The notes below the pieces were generated by a model. It saw nothing but the letters and a program-made list of their open reading frames with translations. It was not told the origin of the DNA and did no database searches. A stretch of 64,000 nt of DNA from assembly GCA_963816555.1 (NCBI GenBank), contig CAWFLD010000002.1:186001-250000 (forward strand). Direction: 5' to 3'. Of the stretch, positions 35,833 through 43,936 are shown piece after piece. Each line of letters opens with the position of its first letter. Position 1 is the first letter of the stretch. The position numbers and the translations under genes are program-made. Source of the stretch: Lutibaculum sp963816555. Its GTDB lineage: Bacteria > Pseudomonadota > Alphaproteobacteria > Rhizobiales > Tepidamorphaceae.

Positions 35833-37125
35833 TCAGCCCGCCTCGACGGGCTCGACGCCGCACCACTCGGCGACGAACAGCGCCATCGCGGTGGTGATCC
35901 GGCGGACCGAGGACACGCTGACGCACTCGTCGAAGCCGTGGATGTTGCGCGAGACGGGGCCGTAGCAGAGGGCGGGGATGCGGTCGTAGAGCGCGTAGAC
36001 GCGGGTATCGAGATAGCCCGGCGTCGTGAAGCTCTTCAGGGGCTCGCCGATCGCCTCCTCGTGCGCCCGGCCGAGCACGGCCTCGGCCTCGGAGCCGGGC
36101 TCCAGCACGTAGCCCTCGGCATGGAAGCCGTTGAAGGACACGGACGGAGGATTGTTCGAGAGGTAGGGATCGGCGCGCGAGAAGCTGTCGATGCAGTCGC
36201 GGATCTCGCGCGAGGCCTCGGCCGCGTCGGTGCCGGGATAGATCGCGATGCGGCAGTCGAACCGGCACCAGCAGGGCACGGACGACGCCCAGTCGCCGCC
36301 CTCGATCCTGCCGATGTTCAGGTTGATCGGGTGGTCGAGGTCCTCGAAGTACCGGTGCTGCGCCCGCTCGGCGTTCCACCGCGCCTCGAGCTCGCGCAGC
36401 GCGCCGACGAGCCGGTAGGCCGCGTCGATGGCGTTCGTCCCGGTGCCCATCTCGCGCACGTGCACGGGGCGCCCGGAGACCTCCACCCGGAACCAGATGA
36501 CGCCCGTGTTGGCCCGGACCAGCATCTCGTCCTCGGGCTCGGGGATGAGCACGGCGTCGGCCCGGTAGCCGCGCAGATGGGCCATGAGCGCGCCGTTGCC
36601 GGTCGATTCCTCCTCGACCACGGACTGCACGTAGACCGTGGCGGCCGGCTGCAGGCCGACCCGCCGCAGCGCGTCGAGCGCGAAGATGTTGGCCGCCGCG
36701 CCGGCCTTCATGTCGGCGGCGCCGCGGCCGTACATCCAGTCGCCCTCGATCCGAGCCTCGTAAGGGGGGCTCTCCCACATGGCGTGCGGGCCGGCGGGGA
36801 CGACGTCGAGATGCGACTGCAGGATCAGCGAGCGGCCCGTCTCCTCGCGGGGGCGGTGGATGCCGACCACGATCGGCGCGTCGGAGTGCGTGTCCGACCA
36901 GGGAGAGCCGCCGGGATGCGCCTCGATCGCCTGCCGGTCCATCGCGAAGCGGTCGCGCGCGTAGCCGCGCTCGCCGAGCGTGCGGAAGAGGAGGTCCTGG
37001 ACCGCATGCTCCTCGCCGCGCTCGCTGCGGAAGCCGACGAGGTCGCGGGTGAAGGCGAGCTGCGCCTCGAAGCCCTCGTCGACCGCGCGGGCGATGTCGT
37101 GGCGCATCTGCGACGTCGGCGTCAT
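35833..37125 (-). CDS. M20 family metallopeptidase (ArgE/DapE/ACY1-like)
   Basis: This 430-residue cytoplasmic enzyme shows M20 metal ligands: His105 and catalytic Asp107 (QSHLDVVP), Asp138 (YGRGAADMKAG), and EEESTGN near 171-177 with the catalytic and metal glutamates. The dimerisation domain contains NTGVIWFRVEVSGRPVHVRE. It would hydrolyse an amide bond in an N-acyl amino acid or dipeptide and release an amino acid. It is divergent from the branched-chain-type ABC operon at 37328, so it may process what that transporter imports. Family cannot be narrowed to acetylornithine deacetylase or carbamoylase from sequence alone. Confidence 0.9.
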   Translation of the reverse strand: MTPTSQMRHDIARAVDEGFEAQLAFTRDLVGFRSERGEEHAVQDLLFRTLGERGYARDRFAMDRQAIEAHPGGSPWSDTHSDAPIVVGIHRPREETGRSLILQSHLDVVPAGPHAMWESPPYEARIEGDWMYGRGAADMKAGAAANIFALDALRRVGLQPAATVYVQSVVEEESTGNGALMAHLRGYRADAVLIPEPEDEMLVRANTGVIWFRVEVSGRPVHVREMGTGTNAIDAAYRLVGALRELEARWNAERAQHRYFEDLDHPINLNIGRIEGGDWASSVPCWCRFDCRIAIYPGTDAAEASREIRDCIDSFSRADPYLSNNPPSVSFNGFHAEGYVLEPGSEAEAVLGRAHEEAIGEPLKSFTTPGYLDTRVYALYDRIPALCYGPVSRNIHGFDECVSVSSVRRITTAMALFVAEWCGVEPVEAG

Positions 37126-37273
37126 GGATCGGCTACCTTCGCTGTTCGTCGGCTCCGCGTGGCCCTGGGCGCCTTCGCGGGGCCTGAATCCGCGTCAGCA
37201 TCGCATCGGTCCGGAAGCTCCGCCTGCACAAATGTCGCGCGCCGGCTGACGCCTTTTCGCGCTTTTCGTCGAT

Positions 37274-37282
37274 TGATTATCA
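37274..37282. promoter_or_regulatory. Small palindrome in the M20/ABC divergent promoter
   Basis: TGATTATCA sits in an A/T-rich patch 46 bases before the ATPase start, in the 202-base gap between divergent genes. Dyads of this size are used by FadR-type GntR proteins, and the operon has such a gene at 41997. A weak candidate. Confidence 0.3.
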
Positions 37283-37327
37283 TAAATAGGCCACGTAGCC
37301 TCGGCCTCTGCAACGGGTGGAGAGGCG

Positions 37328-38056
37328 ATGCCCGCAAATCTTCTCGAAGTCGACGAGGTGACGGTCAGGTTCGGCGGCCTCGTGGCGCTGAACAACGTCA
37401 ACCTGCACGTCGAGCAGGGGCGCACGACGGCGATCCTCGGGCCGAACGGCGCGGGCAAGACGACGCTCTTCAACGCGGTCGCCGGCGCCGTGCGCCCGGC
37501 CTCGGGCCGCATCACGTTCGACGACAGCAACATCACCACGGCGCTGCCGAGCCAGCGCTGCCGCAGCGGCATCGCGCGGACCTTCCAGATCACCCAGCCC
37601 TTCGTCGACCTGACGATCGTCGAGAACGTGATGGTCGCGATCGTCTCGCGCGGCGTCTCGATGCGCGAGGCGCGGCGGGAGGCGGCGGACTACGTGACCT
37701 TCGTCGGGCTCGGCCAGAAGATGGACGCCCCCGCGCGCACCCTCTCGACCGGCCAGCGCAAGCGGCTCGAGCTCGCCCGGGCGCTCGCGACGAAGCCGCG
37801 GCTCCTGCTGCTCGACGAGGTGACGGGCGGCGTCGACAAGCCGTCGATCCCCGAGATCCTCGACCTGATCCGCCGGCTGCGCGACGAGCGCGGCATCACG
37901 ATCGTGGTGGTGGAGCACAACATGGAGGTGCTCTTCGGCCTCGCCGACGACGCGGTGTTCCTCAACCGCGGCGAGGTCGTCGTCACGGGCTCGATGGCCG
38001 AGGTCGCCGAGCACGAGGTGGTGCGCCGCATCTATCTGGGGGACGGCGATGCTTAA
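37328..38056 (+). CDS. Branched-chain amino acid-type ABC transporter ATP-binding protein (LivG-like)
   Basis: The 242-residue ATPase has Walker A GPNGAGKTTLFNAVAG, the LivG-type FQITQPFVDLTIVENV, signature LSTGQRKRLELARAL, Walker B LLLLDEVTGGVD and switch VVVEHNMEVLFGLADDAV. The usual signature LSGGQ is LSTGQ here, common in LivG. It is the first gene of a five-gene transporter operon followed by a regulator; its stop overlaps the next ATPase start by eight bases. It would power uptake of a hydrophobic amino acid, amide or similar compound. Confidence 0.93.
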   Translation: MPANLLEVDEVTVRFGGLVALNNVNLHVEQGRTTAILGPNGAGKTTLFNAVAGAVRPASGRITFDDSNITTALPSQRCRSGIARTFQITQPFVDLTIVENVMVAIVSRGVSMREARREAADYVTFVGLGQKMDAPARTLSTGQRKRLELARALATKPRLLLLDEVTGGVDKPSIPEILDLIRRLRDERGITIVVVEHNMEVLFGLADDAVFLNRGEVVVTGSMAEVAEHEVVRRIYLGDGDA

Positions 38057-38765
38057 GCTCGACAAGGTCAACGTCCACTACGGTGCGACGCAGGTCCTGT
38101 GGGACGTCTCGATCGACGTCGGCGAGGGCGAGATGGTCGCCGTCATGGGCCCGAACGGCTCGGGCAAGAGCACCGTCCTGAAGGCTGCGATGGGCCTCAA
38201 GAAGCCCTCGTCGGGCACGATCTCGCTGAACGGCGAGGAGATGCAGAACAAGTCGGCGACGCTGCGGCCGCGGCGCGGCATGAGCATCGTGCTCGAGCGC
38301 CGGCGGCTCTTCCCGCGCATGAGCGTGCGCGAGAACATCATGCTCGGCGGCTATGCGCGCCCCTCGTCGGAGGCGCACGGATCCTTCGACTGGGTGCTCG
38401 GCCTCCTGCCGGAGATCAAGACGCATCTCGACGCGACGGCCGGCAAGCTGTCGGGCGGCCAGCAGCAGATGGTCGCCATCGCGCGCGGCCTGATGGCGCG
38501 GCCGCGCGTGCTCCTGATGGACGAGCCGTTCCTCGGCCTGTCGCCGGCGATGGTGAAGAACGTCTTCGCCATCATGAAGATGATCAACGAGGAGGGGGTC
38601 GCGATACTCTTCAACGAGCAGAACGCGAAGCTGTCCTTCGCGATGAGCCACCGCGGCTATCTCCTGGAGAGCGGCCGGGTCGTGCTGAGCGGCTCGGGCG
38701 AGGAGATGCTCGAGCACCCCGAGGTGAAGCGCGTCTATCTCGGCGTGCGGGAGAGCGCCGCATGA
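38049..38765 (+). CDS. Branched-chain amino acid-type ABC transporter ATP-binding protein (LivF-like)
   Basis: The 238-residue second ATPase has Walker A GPNGSGKSTVLKAAMG, signature LSGGQQQMVAIARGL, Walker B VLLMDEPFLGLSP and the switch region ILFNEQNAKLSFAMSHRGYL, in which glutamine and asparagine appear where LivF usually has a VEQN motif. LEHPEVKRVYLG at the end is typical of LivF. It pairs with the LivG-like ATPase and overlaps both neighbours by a few bases (the permease ATG lies inside its stop). Intact. Confidence 0.93.
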   Translation: MLKLDKVNVHYGATQVLWDVSIDVGEGEMVAVMGPNGSGKSTVLKAAMGLKKPSSGTISLNGEEMQNKSATLRPRRGMSIVLERRRLFPRMSVRENIMLGGYARPSSEAHGSFDWVLGLLPEIKTHLDATAGKLSGGQQQMVAIARGLMARPRVLLMDEPFLGLSPAMVKNVFAIMKMINEEGVAILFNEQNAKLSFAMSHRGYLLESGRVVLSGSGEEMLEHPEVKRVYLGVRESAA

Positions 38766-39637
38766 CGACGGCCCACTTCCTGGAGCTGATCATCAACGGC
38801 CTCATCACCGGCTCGATCTATGCGCTCGTCGGCTCCGGCATCGCGCTCGTCTACGGCACGACGCGGGTGCTGAACTTCGCCCACGGCGAGCTTATGATGA
38901 TCGCCGGCTACCTCGTCCTGTTCTTCGCCGTCACGCTCGGCTGGAACGTCTTCCTCGCCTCGCTCCTGACGCTCGTGCTCGTCGGGCTGATCGGGGCGCT
39001 GATCCAGCGGGTGACGATCGCGCCGCTGCTCGTGCGGGAGGACTGGGCCTTCCAGGTCATCGCCGCGACGATCGGCCTGTCGATCTTCCTGCAGTCGGGC
39101 GCCCAGCTCGTGTGGGGCGAGCAGTTCCGGACGCTGCCCTACTTCTTCCAGGGCGTTCTCGTTCTCGGCGACCTGCGGATGCCGTGGCAGCGCATCGCGA
39201 TCTTCCTGATCGCCCTCGCCATCATGGGGCTGTGCGCGCTCGTGCTCTACCGCACGCAGCTCGGCCGCATGGTGCGCGCGACGGCGCAGGACGCGGAAGC
39301 CGCGCTCGCAGTGGGCATTCCCTCGGGCCTCGTCCACACCGCGGTCTTCGCCATCTCGGCCGTGCTCGCGGGCGCCGGGGCGATCCTCCTGTCGCCGCTC
39401 GTCACGGTGAACCCGTGGATGGGCGTGTCCTATCTCCTCAAGGGCTTCGCGGTGGTGATCCTCGGCGGCCTCGGCTCGTTCGGCGGCGCCGTGGCGGCCG
39501 GCTTCCTGCTCGGCATGATCGAATCCTTCAGCGTCGCCTTCCTGCCCACCGAATGGCGCGACGTCGTCGCCTATTCCTTCCTGATCGCCGTCATCTGGGT
39601 GCGTCCCAACGGCCTGTTTGCCGGGCGGGGGGCCTGA
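38762..39637 (+). CDS. Branched-chain amino acid-type ABC transporter permease (LivH-like)
   Basis: This 291-residue membrane protein begins LELIINGLITGSIYALVGSG and contains LNFAHGELMMIAGYLVLFF and MVRATAQDAEAALAVGIPSG (the ATPase-contact loop), followed by YLLKGFAVVILGGLGSFGGA. These are LivH landmarks, with about eight membrane helices. It forms the channel with the LivM-like protein encoded next. The start overlaps the LivF stop by four bases. Substrate is set by the binding protein at 40702. Confidence 0.93.
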   Translation: MTTAHFLELIINGLITGSIYALVGSGIALVYGTTRVLNFAHGELMMIAGYLVLFFAVTLGWNVFLASLLTLVLVGLIGALIQRVTIAPLLVREDWAFQVIAATIGLSIFLQSGAQLVWGEQFRTLPYFFQGVLVLGDLRMPWQRIAIFLIALAIMGLCALVLYRTQLGRMVRATAQDAEAALAVGIPSGLVHTAVFAISAVLAGAGAILLSPLVTVNPWMGVSYLLKGFAVVILGGLGSFGGAVAAGFLLGMIESFSVAFLPTEWRDVVAYSFLIAVIWVRPNGLFAGRGA

Positions 39638-39641
39638 GCGC

Positions 39642-40646
39642 GTGAACGAGGTCTTCGGCAGACGGCCCTACCTGCTCCTTCTCGTCTACGCGGCGGTCCT
39701 GGCGATCGTGCCGTTCCTGCCGATCAACGACTACGTCTTCCACATCCTGACGCTGTCGCTGATCTTCGCCGTGTTCGCCAGCGGCTGGAACCTGACGCTC
39801 GGCATTCTCGGCCTGAAGACGCTCGGCCACCACGCCTTCTTCGCGATGGGGGCCTACATCTCCGCCATCGCCGCCTATTACGGCGGCCTGAGCCCCTGGC
39901 TGACCATGTGGATCGGCGCGCTTGCCGCGGCGGTGAGCGGCATCTTCATCGGCTTCCCGATCCTGCGCATCCGCTCGATGCCGCACGTCGCGATCGTCAC
40001 GCTCGCCTTCGCCGAGATCGTCCGCCTCGTCTTCTCCAACCTCAAGGGCATCACGCGCGGCGAGCTCGGCTTCTGGGGCATCCCGCCGTTCGAGCCGATC
40101 CATCTCGGCGGCACGACCTTCAGCTTCGGCATCGGCCACGCGCTCGGCTCCTATGCGCTCGCCGCAGTCGTCTTCGTCGGCGTACAGCTCCTGCTCCTCC
40201 TGCTGCTCACGTCGCGGCCGGGCCTGACCTTCCTCGCGATCAAGGATTCCGAGGCCGCCGCGGAAAGCCTCGGCATCAGGCTCGCCTGGTGGAAGCTCTT
40301 CGCCTTCGGCGTCAGCGCCGCGGTCGTCGGCCTGAGCGGCGCGGTCTACGCGCATTACGTGATGATCCTCACGCCGACCTCGGTGGCCGGTCCGGAGATG
40401 CTGATCAGCCTCCTCGCGATGATCATCGTGGGCGGGGTGGGGCGGTTCTACGGGCCGCTCTACGGCGCGCTGCTGCTGACCGTGGTGTCGGAGCTGCTGC
40501 GCGAGTTCGGCGACTACCGGATGCTGCTCTTCGGCGCGCTGATCATCCTTTTCGTCTTCCTCGCGCCGCAGGGGCTCGCGGGGCTGAAGCCCCGCCTGCC
40601 GCGCGGCCGCCGCGAGGCTGCGGCGGACCCGGCGGAGGCGACCTGA
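39642..40646 (+). CDS. Branched-chain amino acid-type ABC transporter permease (LivM-like)
   Basis: The 334-residue protein has about ten membrane helices and LivM motifs LSLIFAVFASGWNLTLGILG, GHHAFFAMGAYISAI, FPILRIRSMPHVAIVTLAFAE and LAIKDSEAAAESLGI (ATPase-contact loop), then GGVGRFYGPLYGA. The GTG at 39642 directly after the LivH stop is taken as start; a TTG upstream in the overlap is possible. It completes the permease pair. Confidence 0.92.
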   Translation: MNEVFGRRPYLLLLVYAAVLAIVPFLPINDYVFHILTLSLIFAVFASGWNLTLGILGLKTLGHHAFFAMGAYISAIAAYYGGLSPWLTMWIGALAAAVSGIFIGFPILRIRSMPHVAIVTLAFAEIVRLVFSNLKGITRGELGFWGIPPFEPIHLGGTTFSFGIGHALGSYALAAVVFVGVQLLLLLLLTSRPGLTFLAIKDSEAAAESLGIRLAWWKLFAFGVSAAVVGLSGAVYAHYVMILTPTSVAGPEMLISLLAMIIVGGVGRFYGPLYGALLLTVVSELLREFGDYRMLLFGALIILFVFLAPQGLAGLKPRLPRGRREAAADPAEAT

Positions 40647-40701
40647 CCCCCGGCGCTGCCGGGCGAACGACGCACGACAAACAGAAGGAGGTGGAACGGA
40701 C

Positions 40702-41931
40702 ATGACGAAGCGTACGATGAAGGGCCTCGTGTCGACGGGCCTGCTGTCGCTGGCGATCGCCGCCGGCATGGCGGCGCCCTCCCACGCGGAGGACGTGAAG
40801 ATCGGCGTGATCGGCCCGATGACCGGCCCCGCGGCCAACACGGGCTCGGCCCATCGCGAGGGCGTCGAGCTCGCGGTGAAGGACTGGAACGAGGGCAAGG
40901 CCGACTACATCACCGACAACCCGCCGAAGGCGACGGTCGTGTTCGAGGATTCGAACTCGAAGCCCGAGGTGGCGATCAGCGCGGCGCAGCGCCTGATCAC
41001 CCGCGACAATGTCGACATGATCATCGGCGACACGCTGCACAGCCACGTGACGCTGGCGCTGATGGAGATGGCGCCGCAGTACAACGTGCCGATCCTGAGC
41101 GCCGAGCCCGTCTCCTCGGCGATCGCCGACAAGGTGCTGTCCGACCCCGAGCGCTACAAGCTCTACTGGAAGGGCAACTACAACTCCGACGGCTACGGCA
41201 AGGCCGTGCACGGCTTCTACCAGTGGGCCTTCAAGAACAACGTGGTGCCGGAAGGCGACAAGAAGATCGCCTTCGTGGTCGAGGACACCGATTACGGCAT
41301 CGCCAACGCCCAGAAGATCGGCGACCTGTTCAAGGAGGACGGCTGGGAGGTCGTCGCCACGGAGACGACGCCGACCGGGACGACCGACTTCTACCCGCAG
41401 CTCTCCAAGCTGCGCGACCTGCATCCCGACGTGCTCGTCTCGGTCTTCACGCTCGCCAATTCCGGCACGTCCTTCGTGCGGCAGCTGAAGGAGCAGGCGC
41501 TCGACACCTCGCACCTGGCGATCTTCTACCCGACGCGGCCCGAGTTCCAGGAGCAGGCGTCGCAGATCGCCGACGGCCTGTTCTGGGCGGCGCTGCAGTT
41601 CAGCCCGGAGATCACGCCGGAGCACAAGAAGTTCGCCGACCGCATCCAGGAGGCCTACGGCCATCCCGGCAACTACAGCCACGCCCACGCCTACTGCACG
41701 ACGATGGTGGCGCTGCGGGCGGTGGACGCCGCCGGCAGCACGGATCCGGAGGCGGTCGCCAAGAAGATCGGCGAGACCGACTATGACTGCCTCGTCGGCC
41801 ACTTCGAGTTCGGCAAGGACCACGCGGTGAAGTCGGGCGCCGACTACATCCCGGTGCCGGTCGCCCAGGTGCAGGGCGAGACGAGCCAGATCGTCTGGCC
41901 CGAGACGGTCGCCACGGCGAAGCCGAAGTAA
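40702..41931 (+). CDS. ABC transporter substrate-binding protein (type I, LivK/Peripla_BP_6)
   Basis: A perfect AAGGAGGT stands nine bases before the ATG, giving strong translation as expected for a binding protein. The signal peptide runs to about residue 29 (SLAIAAGMAAPSHAED). The mature protein is a type I binding protein: VKIGVIGPMTGPAANTGSAH, AAQRLITRDNVDMIIGDTLH, IAFVVEDTDYGIANAQKIGD and DFYPQLSKLRDLHPDVLVSV. It resembles amino acid or amide-type receptors. The 409-residue length is normal. It is followed by a hairpin and the GntR gene. Confidence 0.92.
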   Translation: MTKRTMKGLVSTGLLSLAIAAGMAAPSHAEDVKIGVIGPMTGPAANTGSAHREGVELAVKDWNEGKADYITDNPPKATVVFEDSNSKPEVAISAAQRLITRDNVDMIIGDTLHSHVTLALMEMAPQYNVPILSAEPVSSAIADKVLSDPERYKLYWKGNYNSDGYGKAVHGFYQWAFKNNVVPEGDKKIAFVVEDTDYGIANAQKIGDLFKEDGWEVVATETTPTGTTDFYPQLSKLRDLHPDVLVSVFTLANSGTSFVRQLKEQALDTSHLAIFYPTRPEFQEQASQIADGLFWAALQFSPEITPEHKKFADRIQEAYGHPGNYSHAHAYCTTMVALRAVDAAGSTDPEAVAKKIGETDYDCLVGHFEFGKDHAVKSGADYIPVPVAQVQGETSQIVWPETVATAKPK

Positions 41932-41946
41932 GGCAGCCACGGTCGG

Positions 41947-41975
41947 CGGGCGGGGGCTTCACCGGTCCCCGCCCG
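41947..41975 (+). other. Stem-loop after the binding protein gene
   Basis: CGGGCGGGG pairs with CCCCGCCCG over an 11-base loop just after the stop at 41931. There is no T-run. It probably protects the abundant binding protein transcript or partially reduces read-through into the regulator gene. Confidence 0.5.
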
Positions 41976-41996
41976 GCGATCGGAGGCGCGGGCTCC

Positions 41997-42839
41997 GTGG
42001 TCATCTCGAAACGCCGCAGGGACGCTGCCGCCCCTGCAAGCGACGGCAAGGCCGGGCTCGGCGAGACGCAGCTGGGCCGCCTCCTCGCGCGCTCGCGCAA
42101 GCTGTCCTCGCGCGTCGCCGGCCTGATCCGCGCGCGCATCATCACCGACGGCCTGCGGCCGGGCGACAGCCTGCCGATCGAGAAGGACATGATCGACGAG
42201 TTCGGCGTCAGCCGGGCGACGATCAGGGAGGCGCTGAAGGAGCTCGAGGTCCAGGGGCTCGTCCGCGTGAAGACGGGGCCGCACGGCGGCCCGATCATCG
42301 CCGGCAGCGGGTCGCAGGAGGCGATCCAGGCGATCCAGAACTTCTGCTATTTCCAGAAGGTGACCATCGACGACATCTACGAGCTGCGCACGATGTTCGA
42401 GGTCCAGATGGTCCGCTCCGCCGTCGGCCACGTCGACGAGGCGACGTTCTCCCGGCTGGAGGAGCTGGCGGCGCTCTCCGCCGTGCGGGCGCCCGACCAG
42501 CCGGGCCGGCGCAGGCAGCGCGAGGCCGAGTTCGAGTTCCACACCACGATCGCCGGCTGCTCGCCGAACCCGCTTCTCACCCTGATGGTGGAGGTGCTGG
42601 CGGGGATCCTCGTGAACGCGACGGCCCGCGACAGCTCGCGCCACGAGCTGCACGGCGAGTTCTGCGACCACAACGCCAAGTACCATGCGGGCCTCGTCGA
42701 CGCGTTGCGGCGGCAGGACGGCGACGAGGCAGCTGCCCTCATGCGGGAGCACATGGTGCAGGCGCACCGGCACCTGCTGCTCGTCTACGGCGACGTCTCG
42801 CTCGAGGACATCGCCCTCGGCTCCGGAGAGGGCGGCTAA
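41997..42839 (+). CDS. GntR family transcriptional regulator (FadR subfamily)
   Basis: The 280-residue protein starts at a GTG with GGAGG about ten bases upstream. The winged helix includes VAGLIRARIITDGLRPGDSL, then EKDMIDEFGVSRATIREALK and GLVRVKTGPHGGPI. The FCD domain has ELRTMFEVQMVRSAV, EFEFHTTIAGCSPNPLL and DALRRQDGDEAAALMREH. A 35-residue basic leader precedes the DNA-binding domain, slightly longer than usual. Its place at the end of the transporter operon suggests local control of that operon and of the divergent M20 gene. Confidence 0.9.
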   Translation: MVISKRRRDAAAPASDGKAGLGETQLGRLLARSRKLSSRVAGLIRARIITDGLRPGDSLPIEKDMIDEFGVSRATIREALKELEVQGLVRVKTGPHGGPIIAGSGSQEAIQAIQNFCYFQKVTIDDIYELRTMFEVQMVRSAVGHVDEATFSRLEELAALSAVRAPDQPGRRRQREAEFEFHTTIAGCSPNPLLTLMVEVLAGILVNATARDSSRHELHGEFCDHNAKYHAGLVDALRRQDGDEAAALMREHMVQAHRHLLLVYGDVSLEDIALGSGEGG

Positions 42840-42923
42840 GCGCGCCTGCCTGCGGTTGGGGGTGCGCAAGGCCCGCGAGCGCCCAAGGGCGTGTCGCGGT
42901 CAGCAGGGCAGGGAACGCAAGGC

Positions 42924-43762
42924 TCAACGACCGTCACTGCCGCCCTCGCGGCTGGCCGTCCGGTCCTCCCGTCCGACCACCACATGGAACACGTCGCTGA
43001 CGAGGTCGCCCTCGTCAGAAGAGGAGATGACGAAGACGAGGTCGTCGCCGAGGTCGCTCCAGTCGGGCACCGACACCTGCATGGATACGTTGCCCGTCGT
43101 CGTCGGCGGTGGCCTTCCCGACGGCCTGCCAGTCGCCGGACGCCCGTCCCACGCCGACCTCCACCTCCTCCCCCGGAGAAATTCCCCGCCCCCGCACGTC
43201 GACGAGGTCGCCGGCGGCGCCGTAGCGCGGCCGGATGGTGATCCGAGGGGCCTTTGCCGTCTTGCCCGCCGGTCCCGGCGAGGCCGAGGCCTCCGGCACC
43301 CGCAAGACGGTGCCGGGCTGGAGCGCCGCAGGATCGAGGTCGGGATTGCTGTCGAGCAGCCGTGCGACGCTGGTGCCGAGGTGGCCGGCGATGGCGAACA
43401 GGGTGTCGTGCGATCTGACCCGATAGCCATCGGATCCGGCGCCGCGCTCCGCTCCCGCGCCGGCCGCCTCCGTGCCACCGGTCATCGCCGACGCGCCGCG
43501 GGGGAGGCGCAGCACCTGGCCGATCTGAAGGCTTCGGGCGCTGCCCATGTCGGGATTGGCCTCCCGGATTGCCGCGACGCTGACGCCGCACTTCCCGGCG
43601 ATCGCGCCGAGCGTATCGCCCCGCGCGATCGAATAGCTCGCGCCGCAATTCCCGTTCGCCGCGGCGGCCGCCGGCCAGGCGGCACCGAGGCAGAGCGCGA
43701 TCCCGATCGAGCGGCCCGTGCGGCGAAAGCTCCCGGCCGGCGAGGTGGCGACGCAACGTCAT
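42924..43762 (-). CDS. Exported protein with two LysM domains (two frameshifts)
   Basis: After correcting one extra G near 43731, the start at 43762 gives a signal peptide (SIGIALCLGAAWPAAAA). LysM domain 1 follows (YSIARGDTLGAIAGKCGVSV to QVLRLP), then LysM domain 2 (YRVRSHDTLFAIAGHLGTSV to TVLRVP). The C-terminal domain of about 120 residues (ITIRPRYGAAGDLVDVRGRG, GEEVEVGVG) looks like a small beta-sandwich; a second indel near 43095 shifts its last part, which ends VFHVVVGREDRT. LysM binds N-acetylglucosamine in peptidoglycan. It is divergent from a class A penicillin-binding protein gene (174-base gap), so a wall-related role is plausible. Confidence 0.8.
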
Positions 43763-43936
43763 GAGCTCGGTCCCCTTCCGTTCGTGTCCTGCAGGCAGAA
43801 CGCCCGTGGGCCGGGGCCGCGTTCCGGGGGCAGTTGGCCGGCTGCCCAATTCGCGGCCAAAAAGTGACGCCGAGGCCGCAACCAAATGCTTGCCGACGCG
43901 ATTGTCCGGGGCAGAGGGACAGGAGCGGAGACCACC

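Noticed and set aside
37270..37283. FNR-like site TTGAT-TATC-ATAAA
   Set aside because: Only one half-site is good and the genes here have no link to anaerobic metabolism; the TGATTATCA dyad reading is at least as good.
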